From positions 30,172-94,171 of the forward strand of contig UQLD01000008.1 in assembly GCA_900541855.1 (NCBI GenBank): a stretch of 64,000 nt of DNA, given 5' to 3'. The position numbers were made by a program, and so were the translations under genes. Positions within the stretch are counted from its first letter, which is position 1, and each line of letters opens with the position of its first letter. This DNA comes from an uncultured Collinsella sp. (GTDB taxonomy: Bacteria > Actinomycetota > Coriobacteriia > Coriobacteriales > Coriobacteriaceae). Below, in pieces: positions 48,117 through 56,745 of this stretch. Below the pieces are notes generated by a model. That model ran no database searches and had not been told where the DNA came from. It saw nothing but the letters and a program-made list of their open reading frames with translations.

Positions 48117-50840
48117 CTACTTCTTCTTTTTGCTTGGCATCGAGACTTTGATGCCTTGGGCGGACTTGGTCACACGAGAGCGCTTAGCTCCGGTACTCTT
48201 CTTTTTCTTGGGCTGGGCCTGGGCCACGCCCTCGAGTGCGCGGGCCTCGGCCTCGCGAGCGGTGCGATCTTCGCGGCGCTGCGCCATGTCGGCGACGACG
48301 CGCTTGGCAAAACGTTCGGCCGTCGAGCCCGTCGAGCTCACCTTGCCGCCACCGCGACCCAGGCGGACGCGCACACCGCGGCCAAAACCAGTTGCGGCAT
48401 GACGACGACGCGGCTTGAGCGAATCCATCATCGTGGCGAGCTTAAAGAACACCGAGCAGGTAAAGACCACGATAACAGCCAAGATAACCATCTGGCCCAT
48501 CGACAGGTTGGCAATAGACAGCAGCTCCGGGAATCCGATAACGCCCACCAGGATGCCGGCGACTACAAACACAAAGAGCACCACACGTAAGGGCGTGAGA
48601 GGCTGCGAGATGCGCCAGATTAGGCTGACGCTCGCCGCGCACGACGTAAGCAGGCACATCGTAGACAGCGTGAGCTGGCTAAAGCCAAACACGCGCGCCA
48701 CAAAGATATCGAGCGCCGCAGCCAAAATGACCGCAATCGACGTCGGCAGTGCACGCTTGAGTACGTTGCTCAAAAACGCACCCTTCACACGAGCATTGTT
48801 GGGCTCCAGGCCCAACACAAAGCCCGGCGCGCCGATGCAGAAGAAGTTAATGAGCGTCATCTGGATGGGCTCGAAGGGGTACGGCGGCAGCGCGATACAC
48901 AGCGCCGCCAGGCCCATCGAGAACAGCGTCTTGGTCAGGAACAGTGAGGCCGAACGCTGCAGGTTGTTGATGGAGCGACGGCCCTCGGCCACCACGGCGG
49001 GCATCGAGGCAAAGTCGTTGTCGACGAGTACGATCTCGGCCACGTTACGCGCGGCATCGGAGCCGGCCGCCATGGCCACGGAGCAGTCGGCCTCCTTGAG
49101 CGCCAGCACGTCGTTGACGCCGTCGCCCGTCATGGCCACGGTGTGCTCGCGGCGCTTGAGCGCCTGCACGAGCTCGCGCTTCTGCTGCGGGGTCACACGA
49201 CCAAAGACATGGTAGCGGTCCACTGCGGCATCAAGCTTGGCCGGTGTATCGAGCGTCGTGGCGTCCACATAAGCGTCCGCCCCCGGCACGCCCACCACGC
49301 GCGCGATCGACGACACCGTACGCGGGTCGTCGCCACTGATCACGTTGAGGGTCACGCCCTGCTCGTTAAAGTAGCCGATGGTCTCGGCCGCCGAGGTACG
49401 AATCTCGTCGCGGATGGTCACAAAGCCCACGGGCTCGGCCTCGCCCACCATATCCCCATCGGGCGTAAAGCCGTCCACGCGCGCCACCACGAGCACGCGG
49501 CAGGTATCGGCAAGCTCGGCGACACGGTTCTCGACCTGCGAAAACACACGATCAGAGAGCACAAACTGCGCGGCACCCATCACATAGGAGCCCTGCGCAA
49601 AAGAAGCGCCACTCCATTTTTTAGACGACGAGAACGGAATGACCGACAGCGGCTCAGACACCTCGACCGGGCGATCGGCGTAATAGTTGAGCAGCGCCTG
49701 GCAGGTCTCGTTGGCATCGGCCGAAGTCGCACGCGCGACGTTAGCCAGCGCAAAATCGAGCACTGTGGTATCGACGGGAACAGCCGCCTCCTCCGAGTCC
49801 ACGCCAAAGCCAACACCCTCAACAGGCAGCGGGTAGGTGCCCTCGACCTCCATACGACCCGACGTGATGGTGCCCGTCTTGTCCAGGCACAGCACGTCGA
49901 CGCGCGCGAGCGTCTCGATGCAGTAGAGCTGCTGCGCCAGCACCTTGCGGCGGGCCAGGCGCACCGTGGCGATGGCGAGCACCGACGAGGTCAGCAGCAC
50001 CAGGCCTTGCGGGATCATGCCCAGCAGGGCGCCCACCGTGGACAGCAGCGCCGACGAAGGCACATGACCAGCCAACAGCTCGGAGAAGCACCACGAAAGC
50101 GCGCTATCGCCCGGGGTTCCCGCGGCATCCCACAGCCCACTTACACTCGAGGCGAACAGAGCCAGGCCAAGCGGAATCATGATGATGCTCGCAAAGCGCA
50201 CGATGGCGTTAAGCGCGTTCATGATCTCGGAATTGACCTTTTTGACGTACTTGGCCTCGTTATTAATTTTGGCCACGTAGTTGTCGGCGCCGACATGGAT
50301 CACGCGGGCGCGCAGCAGGCCCGAGTCGATAAAGCTGCCGCTCATGAGCTCGGAACCGGGCTGTTTCTTAATAAGGTCGCTCTCGCCCGTCAGCAGGCTC
50401 TCGTTCACGAGCGCCTCGCCCGAAACCACCACGGCGTCAGCGGGAATCTGGTCGCCGCGCCCCAGGCGGATGATGTCGTCGAGCACGATCTGGTCCAGGT
50501 CGAGCTCCACCTCGGCGCCATCGCGCACCGCGATGGCCTTCTTGGAGGTCAGCAGCGTGAGCTTATCGACCATCTTCTTGGAACGCATGGACTGAATGAC
50601 GCCAATAGCGGTGTTCAAGAACACCACGAACAGGAACGTCAGATTCTTAAACGAACCGGTCAAAATGACCAGGAAAGCCAAGATCACGTTGATCAAATTG
50701 AACAGCGTGCAGAGGTTCTCGATGATGAGCTCTTTGACCGACTTGGTCTTGAGTTCCATGTTGCGGTTGATTTTACCGGCGGCGATACGCTCCTCGACCT
50801 CGGCGGTTGAGAGTCCGCGCTCGATATCCGTTGCTGCCAT
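48117..50840 (-). CDS. P-type cation-transporting ATPase, CtpE-like, with Lys-rich C-terminal tail
   Basis: This 907-residue P-type ATPase has the actuator TGES at 151-154, the phosphorylated Asp320 in DKTGTIT, and the hinge GDGVNDVLALKEAD. TM4 reads GMIPQGLVLLTS, with Gln where calcium pumps usually have Glu. Similarity to mycobacterial CtpE suggests calcium, but the ion is unproven. After the last TM segment there is a basic tail of about 115 residues ending in KKKK. The open frame runs into the tRNA upstream; ATG 50840 with GGGA six bases before it is chosen. Confidence 0.88.
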   Translation of the reverse strand: MAATDIERGLSTAEVEERIAAGKINRNMELKTKSVKELIIENLCTLFNLINVILAFLVILTGSFKNLTFLFVVFLNTAIGVIQSMRSKKMVDKLTLLTSKKAIAVRDGAEVELDLDQIVLDDIIRLGRGDQIPADAVVVSGEALVNESLLTGESDLIKKQPGSELMSGSFIDSGLLRARVIHVGADNYVAKINNEAKYVKKVNSEIMNALNAIVRFASIIMIPLGLALFASSVSGLWDAAGTPGDSALSWCFSELLAGHVPSSALLSTVGALLGMIPQGLVLLTSSVLAIATVRLARRKVLAQQLYCIETLARVDVLCLDKTGTITSGRMEVEGTYPLPVEGVGFGVDSEEAAVPVDTTVLDFALANVARATSADANETCQALLNYYADRPVEVSEPLSVIPFSSSKKWSGASFAQGSYVMGAAQFVLSDRVFSQVENRVAELADTCRVLVVARVDGFTPDGDMVGEAEPVGFVTIRDEIRTSAAETIGYFNEQGVTLNVISGDDPRTVSSIARVVGVPGADAYVDATTLDTPAKLDAAVDRYHVFGRVTPQQKRELVQALKRREHTVAMTGDGVNDVLALKEADCSVAMAAGSDAARNVAEIVLVDNDFASMPAVVAEGRRSINNLQRSASLFLTKTLFSMGLAALCIALPPYPFEPIQMTLINFFCIGAPGFVLGLEPNNARVKGAFLSNVLKRALPTSIAVILAAALDIFVARVFGFSQLTLSTMCLLTSCAASVSLIWRISQPLTPLRVVLFVFVVAGILVGVIGFPELLSIANLSMGQMVILAVIVVFTCSVFFKLATMMDSLKPRRRHAATGFGRGVRVRLGRGGGKVSSTGSTAERFAKRVVADMAQRREDRTAREAEARALEGVAQAQPKKKKSTGAKRSRVTKSAQGIKVSMPSKKKK

Positions 50841-50915
50841 ACCACGTCCCATCACGTCGCGTCGGTATAAGAAGACCGCCCGGACCATGCGAGGTTCGGA
50901 CGGTCTTACGTTCGA

Positions 50916-50992
50916 TGGTGCCCCATGTTGGATTCGAACCAACGGCCTTCTGCTCCGGAGGCAGACGCTCTAATCCCCTGAGCTAATAGGGC
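50916..50992 (-). tRNA. tRNA-Arg (anticodon CCG)
   Basis: The 77-nt gene folds as a cloverleaf: acceptor GCCCTAT/ATGGGGC, T arm GTTGG-TTCGAAT-CCAAC, anticodon loop CTCCGGA giving CCG. CCA is encoded. It reads CGG codons. A promoter is at 51004-51033. Confidence 0.95.
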
Positions 50993-51003
50993 CAACGGTT
51001 GGC

Positions 51004-51033
51004 ATTATACCCAAGTGCACCACGGGCTATCAA
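51004..51033 (-). promoter_or_regulatory. Promoter of tRNA-Arg(CCG)
   Basis: On the minus strand TTGATA (51028-51033) and a perfect TATAAT (51004-51009) are 18 bases apart, and transcription would begin a few bases before the mature 5' end. Confidence 0.75.
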
Positions 51034-51138
51034 AATAAAAGAAAAAGCTTTGCAATTCCGAGGAAGACGCGGCGCAACGGCCCACTTTAGAAGGCAAAAG
51101 CGAGTCAGATAGTATAAACTCTCATGCACCATATATAC

Positions 51139-51163
51139 ACGGCTCGCGATGCGGGCCGTTTTT
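51139..51163 (+). terminator. Terminator-like hairpin in the aroF leader (possible attenuator)
   Basis: A 9-bp stem (51139-51147 with 51151-51159) with a GAT loop is followed by five T. It ends 34 bases before the aroF ATG. No plus-strand gene lies upstream, so it would terminate only a short leader transcript, as an attenuator would. A 20-codon frame (51124-51186) spans it but has no SD and only three aromatic codons. Confidence 0.6.
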
Positions 51164-51196
51164 GCAAAAGTTATCCATCGAGGTGAGAGGCACACC

Positions 51197-52219
51197 ATGA
51201 TTGCAATTTTAAAGCAGAGCGCCAGCGACGAGGCCGTCGGCCATATCGTCAGCTGGATTGAGAAAAAAGGCCTGAAGACCGACGTCTCGCGCGGCGAGAA
51301 CGAGACGATCATCGGCCTGGTGGGCGATACGACCAAGATCGACCCGTTCCTGCTCGAGTCCATGGATGTCGTCGAGCGCGTGCAGCGCGTCTCGGAGCCG
51401 TTCAAGCGCGCCAACCGCAAGTTCCACCCCGAGGACTCCGTCATCGACTGCGGCCACGGCGTCAAGATCGGCGGCGACCAGTTCCAGGTCATCGCCGGTC
51501 CCTGCTCCGTCGAGGGCGAGAACCTCATCCGCATCGCACGTCGCGTAAAGGCCGCCGGCGCCACGATGCTGCGCGGCGGTGCCTACAAGCCCCGCACCTC
51601 CCCCTACGCCTACCAGGGCATGGGCCCTGCCGGCCTCGACCTGCTGTGCGAGGCGTCTGCCGAGCTCGACATGCCGATCGTCACCGAGATCATGGACCCA
51701 CGCGACGTGCAGGTCTTCCTGGACAAGAAGATCGACGTCATGCAGATCGGCGCCCGCAACGCCCAGAACTTCCCTCTGCTCAAAGAGGTCGGCAAGACCA
51801 AGACTCCGGTCTTGCTTAAGCGCGGCATGTCCGGCACGATCGATGAGCTGCTCATGGCCGCCGAGTACATCATGAGCGAGGGCAACGACAACGTCATCCT
51901 GTGCGAGCGCGGCATCCGCACCTTCGAGACCCGCACCCGCAATACCTTCGACCTCAACGCCGTGCCGGTGCTGCACCACCTGTCGCACCTGCCCGTCGTC
52001 GCCGACCCCAGCCACGCCACCGGCTACACCCGCTACGTCGAGCCCATGGCGCTCGCCGCGACCGCCTGCGGTGCCAACGGCCTGGAGATCGAGGTCCACG
52101 ACGAGCCGAGCCGCGCCTGGTCCGACGGCGCCCAGGCCCTCACCCCCGATCAGTTCGACGACACCATGCGCCGCATCCGAGCCATCCGCGAGGTTGTCTG
52201 CCAAGAGACCATGGAGTAG
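51197..52219 (+). CDS. aroF: 3-Deoxy-7-phosphoheptulonate (DAHP) synthase, type I-beta with N-terminal ferredoxin-like domain
   Basis: This 340-residue enzyme condenses PEP and erythrose 4-phosphate, the entry to the shikimate pathway. Residues 1-70 form a ferredoxin-like regulatory domain as in the Thermotoga enzyme, which is fed back by Tyr or Phe. The barrel has AGPCSVE, RGGAYKPRTSPYAYQG, QIGARNAQNFPLL and DPSHATGY. ATG 51197 is preceded by GAGAGG. It is the first gene of the aro operon and ends three bases before tyrA. Confidence 0.96.
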   Translation: MIAILKQSASDEAVGHIVSWIEKKGLKTDVSRGENETIIGLVGDTTKIDPFLLESMDVVERVQRVSEPFKRANRKFHPEDSVIDCGHGVKIGGDQFQVIAGPCSVEGENLIRIARRVKAAGATMLRGGAYKPRTSPYAYQGMGPAGLDLLCEASAELDMPIVTEIMDPRDVQVFLDKKIDVMQIGARNAQNFPLLKEVGKTKTPVLLKRGMSGTIDELLMAAEYIMSEGNDNVILCERGIRTFETRTRNTFDLNAVPVLHHLSHLPVVADPSHATGYTRYVEPMALAATACGANGLEIEVHDEPSRAWSDGAQALTPDQFDDTMRRIRAIREVVCQETME

Positions 52220-52222
52220 CCC

Positions 52223-53137
52223 ATGGGTACGGTGAGAAACGCGCGCGTTAACCAGGGCGGCCCCAAGTGCGCCGGCATCGTCGGCCTTGGCCTCATCGGC
52301 GGTAGCTTTGCCCGCGGATATGCACAGGCGGGCGTCCGCGTGCTGGCCTGGGACCCCGATGACGATGTCATGACGGCCGCCAGCATGGGCACTGTCGCCG
52401 GAGAGCTCAACGACAAGACACTCGGCGAATGCGACATCATCGTCCTGGCCTGCTACCCCGAGGCCTGCATCGAGTGGCTCGAGACGCACGCCAAGGCGCT
52501 CGCCGACGCCACCGACACCGACGCCATCATGGGCCCCGTGGTAATCGACACGGTGGGCGTCAAGGGCATCGTGTGCGAACGCGCCTTTGAGCTTGCCCGC
52601 GAGCACGGCTTTTACTTTGTGGGCGCGCACCCCATGGCGGGCACGCAGTACTCGGGCTATGCGCACTCCCGCGCCGGCCTGTTCCAGGGCGCTCCGCTCG
52701 TGCTCGTGCCGCCCGCGGTGGACGACGCGCTCAAGCTGGAACTTTTGGGCCAGGTGCGCGAGATGGTGCGCCCCTTGGGCTTTGGCAAGTTCAGCGTGAC
52801 CAGCGCCGCCGAGCACGACCGCGTCATCGCCTTCACGAGCCAGCTTGCGCACGTGGTGTCCAACGCCTACGTCAAGAGCCCGACCGCCCAGGTCCACCAC
52901 GGCTTTTCGGCCGGAAGCTACCGCGATCTCACCCGCGTGGCGCACCTCAACCCGCAAATGTGGTCCGAGCTCATGATCGACGACGCCGACGCGCTTGCCT
53001 TCGAGATCGACCACCTGATCGAGTCGCTCGGCGCCTACAGCCGTGCGCTCAAGGACCGCGACCAGCGCTATCTGGAGAATCTCCTTGCCGAGGGCGACCG
53101 CATCAAGCGCGCACTCGATGACGAGGCCTCCCACTAG
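52223..53137 (+). CDS. tyrA: Prephenate dehydrogenase
   Basis: This 304-residue NAD-dependent enzyme makes 4-hydroxyphenylpyruvate. VGLGLIGGSFARG is the dinucleotide site; the catalytic His is in GAHPMAGTQYSGY, and ITSQLAH-like FTSQLAHVVSNAY is conserved. There is no ACT domain, so direct allosteric control may be weak. The ATG follows GGAG. It is followed by aroB after 36 bases. Confidence 0.95.
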   Translation: MGTVRNARVNQGGPKCAGIVGLGLIGGSFARGYAQAGVRVLAWDPDDDVMTAASMGTVAGELNDKTLGECDIIVLACYPEACIEWLETHAKALADATDTDAIMGPVVIDTVGVKGIVCERAFELAREHGFYFVGAHPMAGTQYSGYAHSRAGLFQGAPLVLVPPAVDDALKLELLGQVREMVRPLGFGKFSVTSAAEHDRVIAFTSQLAHVVSNAYVKSPTAQVHHGFSAGSYRDLTRVAHLNPQMWSELMIDDADALAFEIDHLIESLGAYSRALKDRDQRYLENLLAEGDRIKRALDDEASH

Positions 53138-53173
53138 ACCACCCATCACGCCAGGTCGAAAGGACCGAAGCTT

Positions 53174-54280
53174 ATGGCGATTACCATCGATATCGACACT
53201 GCACGCCCCTACCAGGTGCATGTTGGCACGTTTTTGCTGGAGCAGGCGGGACCGCTCGTGCGCGCCACTGCCGGCGGCACCAAGGCCGTCATCGTGACGG
53301 ACACCAACGTGGGCCCGCTCTACCAAATGCCTGTCAAACAGAGCCTGGAAGCGTCAGGCTACGAGGTAAGCATCTACACCTTCGAGGCCGGCGAAGCACA
53401 CAAGCGCGCCGAGACCTATGTTGCCATTTTGGAGTTTGTGGCCGAGCACGAGCTTTCGCGCTCCGACGTGATCGTGGCACTCGGCGGCGGAGTCGTGGGC
53501 GACGTCGCGGGCTTTGTGGCCGCCACCTACATGCGCGGCTGCAAGTTTGTGCAGATCCCGACGAGCCTGCTCGCCATGGTGGATTCGTCGGTGGGCGGCA
53601 AGACCGCCATCGACCTGGCTGCCGGCAAGAACTTGGCCGGCGCCTTTTGGCAGCCGAGTGTTGTTATCGCCGACGTGGGGTGCCTGGCCACCCTCACGCC
53701 CGAGCAGTTCGCCGACGGATGCGGCGAGGTCGTCAAGCACGCCGTGATCGCCGACCCCGAGCTTTTCGCCGAGCTGGAGAAGACCCCGCTCACGCTGGAG
53801 CTGCTCAACCGCGATGTGGCCCGCGTAGCGCTCATCATCGCCCGCAATATCGACATCAAGCGCGCCGTGGTCGTCGCCGACGAGCGCGAAACTAACCAGC
53901 GCAAGCTCCTTAACTTTGGACACAGCGCCGGACACGCCGTCGAGGCCTGTGAGCACTTTGAGCTCGGACACGGCAACTGCGTGTCGATCGGTATGGGCAT
54001 CATCACGCGCGCCGCGGCCCTGCACGGCATTTGCGATGCTGCACTGCCCGGTCGTATTGAGAAGCTCTGCGCCCGCCATGGCCTCAAGACGCGCTGCGAC
54101 CTCGATGCAGATGCCGTCTTTGCCGAGGCGCTCCACGACAAAAAACGCGCGGGAGACACCATCGACCTGGTGATTCCTCACGGCATTGGCCGCTGCAGCA
54201 TCGACCGTACGCCACTTTCCACTTTCCACGAACTCATTGCCGAGGGCCTCGGCCAGAAGGGAGACGCATCCGCATGCTAG
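53174..54280 (+). CDS. aroB: 3-Dehydroquinate synthase
   Basis: This 368-residue enzyme cyclises DAHP. GGGVVGDVAGFVAATYMRG with the NAD-binding Gly cluster, PTSLLAMVDSSVGGKTAID, and the zinc-ligand His in LNFGHSAGHAVE and HDKKRAGD are all present. ATG 53174 follows AAAGGA by nine bases. It overlaps aroA by seven bases. Confidence 0.97.
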   Translation: MAITIDIDTARPYQVHVGTFLLEQAGPLVRATAGGTKAVIVTDTNVGPLYQMPVKQSLEASGYEVSIYTFEAGEAHKRAETYVAILEFVAEHELSRSDVIVALGGGVVGDVAGFVAATYMRGCKFVQIPTSLLAMVDSSVGGKTAIDLAAGKNLAGAFWQPSVVIADVGCLATLTPEQFADGCGEVVKHAVIADPELFAELEKTPLTLELLNRDVARVALIIARNIDIKRAVVVADERETNQRKLLNFGHSAGHAVEACEHFELGHGNCVSIGMGIITRAAALHGICDAALPGRIEKLCARHGLKTRCDLDADAVFAEALHDKKRAGDTIDLVIPHGIGRCSIDRTPLSTFHELIAEGLGQKGDASAC

Positions 54281-55593
54281 CCCGCATCACCCCGTCCCCG
54301 CTTAAGGGCACCGTTCCCGCCATCGCGTCCAAGTCGATGGCGCATCGCCTGATCATCTGCGCTGCGCTTGCCAACGGCGAGACGCACGTTACCTGTAACA
54401 CCACCTGCGCCGACATCGAGGCCACGGTGCGTTGTCTTACGGCCCTGGGTGCTCGCATCGAGACCGTCGAGGACGGCTTCCAGATACACCCCACCATGAA
54501 GAGTGTTGAGTTTGGCCTGCTCAAGGCCCTTGCCGGCGGAACGCTTGACTGCGGCGAAAGCGGCTCCACGCTCCGCTTTATGTTGCCCGTCGCCTGCGCG
54601 CTGGGCGCAGAGGCCACCTTTGTGGGCCAGGGTCGTCTGGGCGCACGCCCGCTCTCCCCGCTCTCGGACGAGATCATCGCCGCCGGCTGCGACCTACAGG
54701 GTCTGGGCGGTTTTCCGCTCAAGACGAGCGGCCGCATGCGCCCGGGCACCTTTGTGCTGCCGGGCAACGTGAGCTCGCAGTACATCTCGGGCCTGCTGCT
54801 GGCAGCCCCGCTGCTGGCCCAGCCCTCCTGCGTGCAGGTGACCGGCCTCATCGAGAGCCGCCCCTACATCAATCTGACCATCCAGGCCATGAAGGCCTTT
54901 GGCGTCGAGGTCAACGTCGAGCGCATCCCCGCCAAGAATGGCAAGCCCGAGGTCACAAACTTCCGAGTGAGCAGCGGCTCGTACCGCACGCCCGGCAGCG
55001 TGGCCGTCGAGGGCGATTGGTCCAATGCGGCCTTTTGGCTGTGCGCCGGCGCCATCGGCTCCGACCCCATCACCGTGGAAGGCGTATCGCTGAGCTCCGC
55101 GCAGGGCGACCGCAACGTGCTCGCCGCGCTTTCGCGCTTTGGCGCCCGCATCGTGCGCTCCACCAACGCCGCCACCGTGCAGTCCGACAAGCTCGCCGGC
55201 TTCGAGATGAGCGCCCACGACATTCCCGACCTGGTACCCGTCATCTCTGCCGTGGCATCGCTGGCCCAGGGCCGCACGTTCATCCGCGACTGCGCCCGCC
55301 TGCGCATCAAGGAATCCGATCGCCTGGTCACCACCACCCGCGAGCTCACCGCGCTGGGCGCACAGGTGCGCATTGCCGGCGACGACCTCATCATCAAGGG
55401 CGTCGATGCCTTTACCGGCGGCGAGGTCGATTCGCACAACGACCATCGCATCGCCATGATGGCCGCCATCGCCGCGAGCCGTGCCACCGGCGAAGTCGTG
55501 ATCCACGGCGCCGAGGCTGTCAACAAGTCCTATCCCGATTTCTTCGACCACTACCGCCTGCTGGGCGGCAAGGTCACACTCGAGGAGGAATAG
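54274..55593 (+). CDS. aroA: 3-Phosphoshikimate 1-carboxyvinyltransferase (EPSP synthase)
   Basis: This 439-residue enzyme transfers enolpyruvate from PEP to shikimate 3-phosphate. KSMAHRLIICAALANG near the N terminus (Lys contacts PEP), LDCGESGSTLRFMLP and the RIKESDRL motif are present. KSMAHR stands where class I enzymes have KSxSNR. It overlaps aroB by seven bases and aroC follows one base after the stop. Confidence 0.96.
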   Translation: MLARITPSPLKGTVPAIASKSMAHRLIICAALANGETHVTCNTTCADIEATVRCLTALGARIETVEDGFQIHPTMKSVEFGLLKALAGGTLDCGESGSTLRFMLPVACALGAEATFVGQGRLGARPLSPLSDEIIAAGCDLQGLGGFPLKTSGRMRPGTFVLPGNVSSQYISGLLLAAPLLAQPSCVQVTGLIESRPYINLTIQAMKAFGVEVNVERIPAKNGKPEVTNFRVSSGSYRTPGSVAVEGDWSNAAFWLCAGAIGSDPITVEGVSLSSAQGDRNVLAALSRFGARIVRSTNAATVQSDKLAGFEMSAHDIPDLVPVISAVASLAQGRTFIRDCARLRIKESDRLVTTTRELTALGAQVRIAGDDLIIKGVDAFTGGEVDSHNDHRIAMMAAIAASRATGEVVIHGAEAVNKSYPDFFDHYRLLGGKVTLEEE

Positions 55594-55594
55594 C

Positions 55595-56692
55595 ATGTCC
55601 TCGACCTTTGGCAACGTATTGCACCTGAGCATCTTCGGCCAGTCGCACTCCCCCGCCATCGGCTGCTCGCTTGATGGCATACCCGCTGGCATTGCCGTTG
55701 ACCAGGAGCAGCTACAGGCCTTTTTGGATCGTCGCGCCCCCGGTCGCGACGAGACCGCAACCAAGCGCCGCGAGGCCGACGCCGCACACATCATCGCCGG
55801 CGTGGTCGATGGACACACCACCGGCGCACCCATCGCAGCGATCATTGAGAACACCAACACGCGCTCCAAGGACTATTCCGAGCTGCGCCGCAAGCCCCGT
55901 CCGGGACATGCCGATTACCCGGCGCGTGTGAAGTACCGCAACATGCACGATGTCGCCGGCGGCGGGCACTTCTCCGGCCGCCTGACGGCCCCCCTGTGCA
56001 TCGCCGGCGGTATTGCGCTGCAGGCACTCGAGGCCCGTGGCATCAAGGTCATGGCGCACGTCGCGCAGATCGGTGGCATCTCCGACCTGCCCATGGATGA
56101 TATGGTCTATCGCGAGGCTGACCGCAAGGCGATCCTTACAAATGACCTGCCCTGCATTGACGCCGCTGCTGCCGGCCGCATGCGCGAGGAGATTCTGGCC
56201 GCGCGCGACGAGCTCGACAGCATCGGTGGCATCGTGGAGTGCGGCATCTACGGTCTGCCTGCAGGCATCGGCGACCCCATGTTCGACGGCATCGAGAACC
56301 GCATCGCGCACATCGCGTTTGGCATTCCCGCCGTAAAGGGCGTGGAGTTTGGTATGGGCTTTGCCGTGGCCGCCATGCGCGGCAGCGAGAACAACGACCC
56401 GTATCGTATCGATGCCGAGAACGGCAAGATCGAAGTCGAGTCCAATAACGCCGGCGGTATCTTGGGCGGCATCTCCACCGGCGCGCCCGTCATGTGGCGC
56501 ATGGCCGTGAAGCCGACGCCCTCCATCGGCCGCGAGCAGCAGACCGTGGACATGGACGCCATGGAAAATGTCGAACTCTCGGTCCACGGTCGTCACGATC
56601 CCTGCATCGTCCCCCGAGCTGTCCCCGTAGCCGAAGCAGCCGCAGCGCTGGCCATCTGGGACGCCCTCCTCGAGGACGCAGGCCAGCTCTAA
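55595..56692 (+). CDS. aroC: Chorismate synthase
   Basis: This 365-residue FMN-dependent enzyme makes chorismate from EPSP. It begins with HLSIFGQSHSPAIG, and includes RKPRPGHADYP, GGGHFSGRLTAPL and a C-terminal GRHDPCIVPRAVPV, all signatures. Chorismate is then shared between tyrA and pheA in this operon and trp or folate routes elsewhere. Confidence 0.97.
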   Translation: MSSTFGNVLHLSIFGQSHSPAIGCSLDGIPAGIAVDQEQLQAFLDRRAPGRDETATKRREADAAHIIAGVVDGHTTGAPIAAIIENTNTRSKDYSELRRKPRPGHADYPARVKYRNMHDVAGGGHFSGRLTAPLCIAGGIALQALEARGIKVMAHVAQIGGISDLPMDDMVYREADRKAILTNDLPCIDAAAAGRMREEILAARDELDSIGGIVECGIYGLPAGIGDPMFDGIENRIAHIAFGIPAVKGVEFGMGFAVAAMRGSENNDPYRIDAENGKIEVESNNAGGILGGISTGAPVMWRMAVKPTPSIGREQQTVDMDAMENVELSVHGRHDPCIVPRAVPVAEAAAALAIWDALLEDAGQL

Positions 56693-56745
56693 CCCGACTC
56701 ACCTGGGTTGCCTGTCAACTCTGCCATTACGTGAAAGGGGCCTCC

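Noticed and set aside
49143..50810. 555-codon plus-strand frame opposite the P-type ATPase
   Set aside because: Antisense shadow; His/Arg-rich, no motif, no SD.
51124..51186. 20-codon leader peptide before aroF
   Set aside because: No SD, only two Tyr and one Phe codon, and it runs through the terminator stem; not convincing as an aromatic attenuation peptide.
51209..53326. 705-codon minus-strand frame opposite aroF/tyrA
   Set aside because: It shadows two convincing genes; composition is Val/Gly/His-rich with no domain and no SD.
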